From JALYRV01 sp036675475 (GTDB lineage: Bacteria > Acidobacteriota > Vicinamibacteria > Vicinamibacterales > SCN-69-37): 64,000 nt of DNA. The position numbers were made by a program, and so were the translations under genes. This document shows, piece by piece, positions 57,697 through 64,000 of the stretch. The stretch's first letter is position 1, and the number at the start of each line of letters is the position of its first letter. The stretch spans positions 1 through 64,000 of the forward strand of contig JAKFEY010000020.1 in assembly GCA_036675475.1 (NCBI GenBank). Direction: 5' to 3'. Under the pieces are notes generated by a model, which did not search any database, had not been told where the DNA came from, and worked only from the letters and a program-made list of their open reading frames with translations.

Positions 57697-60201
57697 ATGG
57701 CTCGACACCGCGTTCTCCTCCTCTTACTGTTCGTGGGCAGCGGCTGTGCCGCGCTCGTGTACGAAGTGGTCTGGTTCCAGCTGCTGCAGCTGGTGATTGG
57801 ATCGTCGGCCGTGTCGATGGCCGTGCTGCTCGGCACCTTCATGGGCGGCATGTGCGCCGGCAGCCTGCTGCTGCCGAAATACGTCGGCCGCGACGCGCAT
57901 CCGCTGCGCGTGTATGCCACGCTCGAAGCCGCGATCGGCCTCTTCGCCATCGTCGTGCTTCTGGTGACACCGCTCGTGGGCTACGTGTACTCGTCGATTG
58001 CCGGCTACGGCTTCGGCGGCCTGCTGCTGCGCGGGCTCGTGGCGGCCATCGTGCTGCTGCCGCCGACCGTCCTGATGGGCGCCACGCTGCCGGCCATCGC
58101 GCGCTATGTCGAATTGACGCCGCGCGGCGTGGCGTGGCTCGGCTTCTTTTACGGCGGCAACATCGCCGGCGCCGTCATCGGCTGCCTGCTCGCCGGCTTC
58201 TATCTGCTGCGCGTCCACGACATGTTCGTGTCGACCTTCGCCGCCGTCGCGATCAACCTCGCGGTCGCAGCGGCCGCCTGGATGCTAGCCAAGCACTCCG
58301 CGGCCATACAGCGTGACAGCGAAGGCGCTGCACTGGAGCGGACACCTGTTGAGCGGGATCCACTGACAACCAGCTACCAGCAACCCTCCTCCGCGCTGCG
58401 CGCTTTGGAGGGCAGGCCAACAACCGTTTATCTCGCCATCGGCCTCTCAGGCCTCACAGCCCTGGGATCTCAGGTCGTGTGGACGCGGCTGCTGTCGCTG
58501 CTCGTGGGCGCGACCGTGTATGCGTTCGCCATCATCCTTGCGGTGTTTCTCACAGGCCTTGGCATCGGCAGCGCCATCGGCGCCGCGCTGTCGCGATCGA
58601 CGCGGCGGCCGCGTCTTGCGCTTGGCGTGTGTCAGCTTGCGCTGATGGCGGCCATCGCGTGGGCGGCCTACATGCTCGCGGCCGGCCTCCCGTACTGGCC
58701 GATCAATCCGTCGCTGGCCACGTCGACGGCGATCGTGTTCCAGGTGGATCTCGTGCGCGCGGCGTGGGTCGTGCTGCCCGGCGCCATCCTCTGGGGCGCA
58801 AGCTTCCCGCTTGCGCTTGCGGCCGTGGCGCCGCGCGGCGGGGATCCCGGGCGCATGGTCGGCCGCGTGTACGCCGCAAACACCGCGGGCGCCATCGCCG
58901 GCGCGATTGGCGCGAGCCTGTTCCTCGTCGAGGCCATGGGGACCATGCGTGCGCAGCAGGTGTTCATGGCGCTGTCGGCCATCGCGGCATGCTTTGCGAT
59001 GGCGCCGCTGCTGTGGACGAGCCCGAAAGCGAAGGGCGCGCCTTCCGAAACGCCGCTCGGCACCTTCGGCTTCACGGTTGTCGTGATCGCGCTCGTCGCG
59101 GCGATCTGGACGGTCAACCGCCTGCCCGCCGTGCCCGGCCTGCTCATCGCCTATGGCCGCTACATGGTGACGTGGCTCGGACAGGCCGATGTCGTGTTCG
59201 CCGGCGAGGGCCTCAACTCGTCGGTCGCGGTCACGCAGCTGCCCGGCGGCATTCGCAACTTTCACGTGAGCGGCAAAGTCGAGGCGTCGAGCGAGCCGCA
59301 GGACATGCGCCTGCAGCGCATGCTCGGCCATCTGCCCGCGCTGCTGCACGACGGGCCGAAATCGGTGCTCGTCGTCGGCTGCGGCGCCGGCGTCACCGCG
59401 GGCTCGTTCGTTACCTATCCGTCGCTCGAGCGTCTCGTCATCGCCGAAATCGAGCCGCTCATTCCCCAGGTCGTCACCACCTATTTCCGGGAGGAAAACC
59501 ACGGTGTCGTCAGCGACCCGCGCGTGCAGATCGTGTATGACGATGCGCGGCATTACGTGCTGACGGCGGACGAGCAGTTCGACGTCATCACGTCCGACCC
59601 GATTCATCCGTGGGTGAAGGGCTCGGCTACGCTCTACACGCGTGAGTATTTCGAGATGGTCAAGCGCCATCTCAAGCCGGGCGGCATCGTCACGCAGTGG
59701 GTGCCGCTGTACGAAAGCGACCTCGCCGTGGTGCGCAGCGAGATTGCGACGTTCGTGGAGGTCTTCCCCGACGCGACGATCTGGGCGAACCTGCAGCAGG
59801 GGCAGGGCTACGACGTCGTGCTGATGGCCCGAAACCCCGCGGGCGGCAGTCAGGACAGCGGCGTCATCGATCTCGACGCGGTGATGCAGCGCTTCGCCGA
59901 TCCGCGGTTCGCGCAGGCGAAGCAGTCGATGCAGGGCGCCGCCTTCATGTCGCCGCTGGATCTGCTGGCCACGTACGGCGGGCGCGGATCGGACCTGCGG
60001 CCGTGGCTGGCCGGCGCGGAAATCAACCGCGATCGCAACCTGCGCCTGCAGTACCTGGCCGGCATGCAGTTGAACCGGTACGAGGGCGGGCCCATTTACG
60101 ACGCGATGGCGCGCTATCGCACGTTCCCCGAGTCGCTCTTCACGGGTGACGGCGCACTCGTGGCGGAGCTCAGGACCCTCATGGGGTTCGGCGATCGATG
60201 A
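57697..60201 (+). CDS. Membrane-fused spermidine-synthase-like protein
   Basis: The 834-residue protein has an MFS-like membrane half (about 12 helices, residues 1-480) and a C-terminal Rossmann methyltransferase-fold domain (~520-700): VLVVGCGAGVTAGSF, IAEIEPLIP, VYDDARHYVLTADEQFDVITSDPIHPW. This pattern occurs in 'fused MFS/spermidine synthase' proteins whose true product is unclear. The GxGxG SAM-like loop is present as GCGAG; the catalytic Asp of spermidine synthases is present as D in SDPIHP. It may alkylate or transport a polyamine-like substrate. Confidence 0.83.
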   Translation: MARHRVLLLLLFVGSGCAALVYEVVWFQLLQLVIGSSAVSMAVLLGTFMGGMCAGSLLLPKYVGRDAHPLRVYATLEAAIGLFAIVVLLVTPLVGYVYSSIAGYGFGGLLLRGLVAAIVLLPPTVLMGATLPAIARYVELTPRGVAWLGFFYGGNIAGAVIGCLLAGFYLLRVHDMFVSTFAAVAINLAVAAAAWMLAKHSAAIQRDSEGAALERTPVERDPLTTSYQQPSSALRALEGRPTTVYLAIGLSGLTALGSQVVWTRLLSLLVGATVYAFAIILAVFLTGLGIGSAIGAALSRSTRRPRLALGVCQLALMAAIAWAAYMLAAGLPYWPINPSLATSTAIVFQVDLVRAAWVVLPGAILWGASFPLALAAVAPRGGDPGRMVGRVYAANTAGAIAGAIGASLFLVEAMGTMRAQQVFMALSAIAACFAMAPLLWTSPKAKGAPSETPLGTFGFTVVVIALVAAIWTVNRLPAVPGLLIAYGRYMVTWLGQADVVFAGEGLNSSVAVTQLPGGIRNFHVSGKVEASSEPQDMRLQRMLGHLPALLHDGPKSVLVVGCGAGVTAGSFVTYPSLERLVIAEIEPLIPQVVTTYFREENHGVVSDPRVQIVYDDARHYVLTADEQFDVITSDPIHPWVKGSATLYTREYFEMVKRHLKPGGIVTQWVPLYESDLAVVRSEIATFVEVFPDATIWANLQQGQGYDVVLMARNPAGGSQDSGVIDLDAVMQRFADPRFAQAKQSMQGAAFMSPLDLLATYGGRGSDLRPWLAGAEINRDRNLRLQYLAGMQLNRYEGGPIYDAMARYRTFPESLFTGDGALVAELRTLMGFGDR

Positions 60202-60228
60202 ACGCAAACAGGCCCGCGCCCGCCGCCG

Positions 60229-60942
60229 TCAGCGCAGCCTGAAGGTCACCCTGACCGTCACGAGCACCGGCACTTTCTGGCCGTTCAGCGTCGTCGGCGA
60301 GTAGCGCCACTTCGACACCGCTTCTTTCGCGGCGCCGTCGAGCAGCGGGATTGATCCAATCACGCGGATGTTCACGACGCGCCCGGCCTCGTCGATCGTC
60401 GCCTCCAGAGTCACCGTGCCTTCCACGCGCGCGGTCTGCGCGATCGGCGGATAGATCGGCTCCACATACGCGACGCGCTTCGGAAACTCCACCTGGCCGC
60501 CCGCGCGCACGATCTCAGGCTTCTGCGGTGGCGGTGGCTGCGTGATCGCGATCGATCCGGTACCGCCCGGCACGCCTGTCGCACCGAAGCCGGATCCGAT
60601 CGGCAGCGCGCCGGGAGCTTCCGGAACGCCCGGCAACGGCGTGGCAACTTCGGGCGCAATCGTGTCTGGCGCGTGCAGCGGCGCCGCGTCGGGATTTGCC
60701 GCGGGAGCCGACCGCGGCGCCGACGGCGGCTGCACCGCCGGCGCGGGCGGCATTGCCGCGGGCGCCACGAACGCGTCGATGCGGCTCATCGCATCGGGCA
60801 TCGAAACGCTGCCGACAAGCGGCAGCACAATCACCAGCAGCACGACGCCGGCGTGCAGGGCGATGGACGTAGGTACGGTGAGGCCGCGCGGCGCTCCGGC
60901 AGGCGCCGGCCGCGACGCGGGATCGAACAGGTTTGCAGGCAT
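60229..60942 (-). CDS. tonB: Energy transducer TonB
   Basis: A 237-residue protein: one transmembrane helix near residues 30-50 (HAGVVLLVIVLPLVG), a Pro/Ala-rich periplasmic spacer, and a C-terminal TonB domain (YPPIAQTARVEGTVTLEA, GAAKEAVSKWRYSPTTLNG, VTVRVTFRL). It would transmit proton-motive force to Oar-like receptors such as that at 48890-52198. ATG 60942 follows GGAGGGTCC. It lies downstream of the ADOP permease gene on the same strand, with two stem-loops between. Confidence 0.92.
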   Translation of the reverse strand: MPANLFDPASRPAPAGAPRGLTVPTSIALHAGVVLLVIVLPLVGSVSMPDAMSRIDAFVAPAAMPPAPAVQPPSAPRSAPAANPDAAPLHAPDTIAPEVATPLPGVPEAPGALPIGSGFGATGVPGGTGSIAITQPPPPQKPEIVRAGGQVEFPKRVAYVEPIYPPIAQTARVEGTVTLEATIDEAGRVVNIRVIGSIPLLDGAAKEAVSKWRYSPTTLNGQKVPVLVTVRVTFRLR

Positions 60943-60963
60943 GGACCCTCCAGTCACACGGCA

Positions 60964-61020
60964 GGCGGACACGCAGGCGTTGCATCACCTACGTCCGCCG
61001 GTGGAGGAAGGGCCCTTCCT
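60964..61020. other. Two stem-loops between ADOP and TonB genes
   Basis: GGCGGAC (60964-60970) pairs with GTCCGCC (60993-60999), and AGGAAGGGCCCTTCCT (61005-61020) is a perfect 16-bp palindrome. No T-run follows on the minus strand. They could attenuate or stabilise the transcript between the two genes. Confidence 0.5.
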
Positions 61021-61044
61021 TGTTAGTGCTTAGACACCACTTCG

Positions 61045-63504
61045 CTAATCCTGGCGCAGGACGATCATCGGGTTGACCGTGGTGGCGCGTTGCGCGGGCA
61101 CCAGGCACGCGATGACGGCCACGACGGCAATGAACCCGCTGACCGCGGCCATGGTGACCGGGTCGATGGGGCGCACGTTGAACAGCTGGGCCTGCAGATA
61201 TTTCGTCAGCAGCGCAGACGCGCCAAGCCCGAGCACGAGTCCGACGCCCGCGAGCAGCAACCCGTAGCGCATGACCATGCTGAGCACGCTGCCGCGCGAC
61301 GCGCCGAGCGCCATGCGGATGCCGATCTCCTGCCGGCGCTCGGTCACCGCATACGACAGGATGCCGTAGGTGCCGATCGCCGCCAGCACCAGCGCGAGGC
61401 CCGCAAACACCGACAGCAGCGTGGTGAGGAAGCGCGGCCGCGCCACGGCATCGTCGAACACTTCGTCCATCGAGCGGTAGCGCACCATGGGCAGCGACGC
61501 GTCGGCCTGCTGCACGATGCGCCGAATCGACGGCGCGAGCGCGTCGGCATCGCCGCTGGTGCGCACCACGACGTTCATGTTGCCGGTGGCATTGTTGTTG
61601 TACTGCAGCGACTGGTCGTACAGCAGATACAACTCGGTGCCGGTTTCGGCGGTGATGCCGCCCTGCTTGACGTCCTTGAGCACGCCGATGACCGTGCCGA
61701 ACGGCGCCTGCGGATTGAAGCCGGGCTTGATTCGCAGGCCGATGGGATCGCGGTCGCCGAAGAACTTGCGCACGGTGGCTTCGTTGATCATCACGACGGG
61801 CGGGCCGCCGGCGTCCTGCTGCGTGAACGCGCGGCCTTTGACGACGGGGATGCCCATCGTCTCGACGTAGGACGGCGACACCGTCTGCCAGTAGTCGACG
61901 TTCTGCGGCGGCTGGTTGGGATCGCCGTTGTTGGGAATGTGCTCGAAGTCCGTGTCGTTGGCGTTGACCGCCCGCAGCGGCGGCAGGCCGGTCATCAGCG
62001 CCACGCCCTGCACGCCGGGCAGCGCGCGCAGCTGCTCCTGCAGCCGGTTGAAGAACGCGATGCGCTGCGGCGGCTGATAGCGCGTCGTCGGCAGCACCAG
62101 ACCGAACGTCACCATTTGCGATCGGTCGAAGCCGGCGTCCACCTTCATCAGGTTGGCGAACGACTTGATCAACAGGCCCGCGCCGATCACGAGCACCACC
62201 GCGAGGGCCACTTCGGCGACGACCAACACGTTGCGCACGCGCCGGCGCGTCGCGCCGCCGGAGCTGCCGCGGGTGCCGGCTTCCTTGAGCGTGTGATTCA
62301 GATTGAGCCCGCGCGCCATCAGCAGGGGCGCGAGGCCGAAGATGAAGCCGGTGACGACGGCCATGGCCAGCGTGAAGGCGAGCACGCGTCCGTCGATCTC
62401 GATGTGGCTGGCGAGCGGAATGCCCTGGCCGTTGGTGGCCAGGATCGCGTTCAGGCCCGCATAGGCGAGGCCCACGCCGGCCGCCGACGCCAGGAGCGCC
62501 AGGATGACGCCTTCGGTGACGAACTGCCGCAGCATGCGGCCGACGCCCGCGCCCAGCGCCACGCGCACGGCAAATTCGCGCTGCCGCGTTTCGGCGCGCG
62601 CGAGCAGCAGATTCGCGAGATTCGCGCACGCAATCAGCAGCACGAAGCCGACCGCGCCCTGCAGCACCCACAGCGCCGTCGCGACGCTGCCGACGATGTC
62701 TTCCTTGAGCGAGCTGATGTTGAGGCGATGGTTGCCTGGCTGCGTGCCGTTCGGCGCGTGATTGTTCGGGAACTCCGTCCGCCACCGCTCGGTGATCGTG
62801 TCGAGCTCCGCGCGCGCCTGTCCCTCGGTGACGCCCGCTTTCAGCCGGCCGATCAGATAAAGAAAATGTCCGCCGCGGTTGCCGGGGCTCGCCGGATCGA
62901 TCGTCAGCGGCAGCCACATCTCCACGCGCTGATCGTGCACGTCATAGCCGCGCGGCATGATGCCGACGATGCGCGTGGGCGTGCCGCTGACATCGACGAC
63001 GCGGCCAAGCGCCTGCGGCGACGCGCCGAACGCGCGCTGCCACAGCTCGTACGACAGGATCAGGACATCTTCCGCGCCGGGCAGCGTGTCTTCGCGCGTG
63101 AACATGCGGCCCGCGATCGGGCTGACGCCGAGCGCCGGCATGAGCCCTTCGGTCACCAGGCCCACGACCGGGCGCATGGGCGTGTCGGCGCCGAGATTCG
63201 ACGCGCTGATGTTGTAGCCCCCCACCGCGTCGTACGACGTCGACCAGTTGCGGAATTCGAGGTATTCGGGCACCGAGACCCAGAACTGATCGAAGCCGAG
63301 CGTGGGGAACTGGCTCGTGATGTAGACGAGCCGCTCAGGCTGCGGATAGGGCAGCGGCTTCAGGACGACGGCGTTGACGACGCTGAAGATGGCGGTGTTC
63401 GCGCCGATGCCGAGCGCCAGCGTGAGGATCGTGATGGCGGCAAAGCCCGGCGCCTTGATGAGGGCGCGGCTCGCGTAGCGCACGTCTTGCAGCACAGTCT
63501 CCAT
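61045..63504 (-). CDS. ADOP-type FtsX/MacB permease
   Basis: An 819-residue permease of the 'acidobacterial duplicated orphan permease' family. It opens METVLQDVRYASRALIKAPGFAAITILTLALGIGANTAIFSVV, a diagnostic start, contains a periplasmic MacB_PCD region, and two FtsX domains (VLLIACANLANLLLARAETRQREFAVR and the C-terminal SYAVTERRQEIGIRMALGASRGSVL). No ATPase gene is adjacent. The family is very frequent in Acidobacteriota; its cargo is unknown. The gene is transcribed toward tonB. Confidence 0.94.
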   Translation of the reverse strand: METVLQDVRYASRALIKAPGFAAITILTLALGIGANTAIFSVVNAVVLKPLPYPQPERLVYITSQFPTLGFDQFWVSVPEYLEFRNWSTSYDAVGGYNISASNLGADTPMRPVVGLVTEGLMPALGVSPIAGRMFTREDTLPGAEDVLILSYELWQRAFGASPQALGRVVDVSGTPTRIVGIMPRGYDVHDQRVEMWLPLTIDPASPGNRGGHFLYLIGRLKAGVTEGQARAELDTITERWRTEFPNNHAPNGTQPGNHRLNISSLKEDIVGSVATALWVLQGAVGFVLLIACANLANLLLARAETRQREFAVRVALGAGVGRMLRQFVTEGVILALLASAAGVGLAYAGLNAILATNGQGIPLASHIEIDGRVLAFTLAMAVVTGFIFGLAPLLMARGLNLNHTLKEAGTRGSSGGATRRRVRNVLVVAEVALAVVLVIGAGLLIKSFANLMKVDAGFDRSQMVTFGLVLPTTRYQPPQRIAFFNRLQEQLRALPGVQGVALMTGLPPLRAVNANDTDFEHIPNNGDPNQPPQNVDYWQTVSPSYVETMGIPVVKGRAFTQQDAGGPPVVMINEATVRKFFGDRDPIGLRIKPGFNPQAPFGTVIGVLKDVKQGGITAETGTELYLLYDQSLQYNNNATGNMNVVVRTSGDADALAPSIRRIVQQADASLPMVRYRSMDEVFDDAVARPRFLTTLLSVFAGLALVLAAIGTYGILSYAVTERRQEIGIRMALGASRGSVLSMVMRYGLLLAGVGLVLGLGASALLTKYLQAQLFNVRPIDPVTMAAVSGFIAVVAVIACLVPAQRATTVNPMIVLRQD

Positions 63505-63552
63505 AAGTGCTGCGTTAGACGGAAATCCGCCGGGTAAGGTTGGATCGCGGCG

Positions 63553-63903
63553 TCAGCGCGCCGGCGGATCTGACGCCGGGAACGACTCGCGCTCGGCCTC
63601 GTCAACGCCGTCGCCGCCGATGTAGCCGCGATCGCGCAGCGTGGCCGCGCCCCAGGCGCGGGCCTGCGTCAGATCCGCGTGGCCGGTCAGGCCGCGATAC
63701 ACCAGCAGCCCGCCCACCGCCGTCAGCAGCCCGCCGAGAATGCCGCGCTGCCGCAGTCCCATGGCCGCCAGGGCCGCGCCGCCGGCCACCGCCGCCGTGC
63801 GCGCGGGATCGAGTGTCCGCAAACGATCCATCAGGTGCGCGGCCGGCTCTTCGTCCCAGACGCTGCGGGGGGCGCGTTCGTTCGACAGGTTCAGGTTATC
63901 CAT
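63553..63903 (-). CDS. Small membrane protein (YgaP/DUF2892-like)
   Basis: A 116-residue protein with two short hydrophobic helices (AAVAGGAALAAMGL and GILGGLLTAVGGLLVYRGLTG) and a C-terminal motif DEAERESFPASDPP that is common to many small proteins of this sort. The function is unknown. ATG 63903 is the natural start before MDNLNLSNERAP. It is divergent from the gene at the window end. Confidence 0.75.
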   Translation of the reverse strand: MDNLNLSNERAPRSVWDEEPAAHLMDRLRTLDPARTAAVAGGAALAAMGLRQRGILGGLLTAVGGLLVYRGLTGHADLTQARAWGAATLRDRGYIGGDGVDEAERESFPASDPPAR

Positions 63904-63932
63904 GCCTTGCCGAGGTGCACATCGTGTGCCGG

Positions 63933-63938
63933 TAGAAT
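63933..63938 (+). promoter_or_regulatory. -10 element before last gene
   Basis: TAGAAT lies 6 nt before the ATG at 63945; another probable leaderless start. Confidence 0.4.
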
Positions 63939-63944
63939 TCCCTC

Positions 63945-64000
63945 ATGGTCCGTGGCCTCGCCCTCCTCGTCGCCCTCGCGCTGTTTCAGGCGCCCGTCCC
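63945..64000 (+). CDS. Start of a secreted protein gene (partial)
   Basis: The visible residues MVRGLALLVALALFQAPV have the basic start and hydrophobic core of a signal peptide. The gene continues beyond the window, so its product cannot be named. Confidence 0.6.
   Translation, partial: MVRGLALLVALALFQAPV

Noticed and set aside
61090..63537. An 815-codon plus-strand open frame antisense to the ADOP permease.
   Set aside because: The minus-strand frame shows a textbook ADOP sequence; the antisense frame is low-complexity Arg/His-rich shadow.

Overview
The window is 64 kb of GC-rich bacterial chromosome, densely packed with short intergenic gaps and many 4-nt start/stop overlaps. Gene content points to an Acidobacteriota member, most likely a Vicinamibacteria-type soil lineage. 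The markers are an ADOP-type 'duplicated orphan' FtsX permease, a large Oar-like TonB-dependent receptor with a carboxypeptidase-like N-terminal domain, a VWFA-related secreted protein, a BlaI/M56 pair, futalosine-pathway menaquinone genes (mqnB, mqnD), and LigD/Ku end joining. The taxonomic call is inference from gene families, not from a marker-gene tree.

Layout. 0-3.5 kb: end of a PqiA-like gene, a 68-bp perfect inverted repeat, the zinc-ribbon/mqnB/mqnD operon and a luciferase-like monooxygenase. 3.5-11 kb: CheY-like regulator and Yip1 protein (divergent), GH43 enzyme, YaeQ, BlaI plus an M56 peptidase with an unusual helical-repeat C-terminus, M28 peptidase, RidA. 11-17 kb: Fic-like protein with a repeat-rich control region, YpfJ-type metallopeptidase, three tRNAs, a lipoprotein and a two-gene cytochrome c operon. 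17-24 kb: ferredoxin, ligD, ku, a HerA-like ATPase and an ExeA-like ATPase. 24-34 kb: PfkB kinase, outer-membrane protein, tRNA-His, diguanylate cyclase, VWFA protein, Tat-exported FAD oxidase, GH6 cellulase, ATP-grasp ligase, a VapBC-like module and tRNA-Arg. 34-48 kb: a frameshifted gene, GH9 cellulase, double DUF1801 protein, PPC protein, PQQ-propeller membrane protein, then a run of plus-strand genes: trypsin-like protease, small companion, SGNH hydrolase, glycogen-debranching-type enzyme, SDR, DUF2231-Rieske fusion, lipoprotein and phosphoesterase. 48-64 kb: PAS histidine kinase, Oar-like receptor, M15-like protein, SUI1, DUF4142, MFS transporter, spermidine-synthase-like protein, TonB, ADOP permease.

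Functional picture. The cell appears to be a respiring (menaquinone, cytochrome c), polysaccharide-degrading (GH6, GH9, GH43) soil heterotroph with many secreted proteins and NHEJ DNA repair. Two features cut across the window. Many start codons lie 5-9 nt after a good -10 hexamer, suggesting leaderless transcripts. A family of short palindromes, usually with a TC (or GA) centre, recurs at gene ends and even inside ligD and the HerA-like gene. I saw no rRNA, CRISPR array, insertion sequence, prophage or replication origin. The least ordinary loci are the protease/companion/SGNH trio (39645-41953), the ku-HerA pairing, and the Fic-like gene with a substituted catalytic motif.
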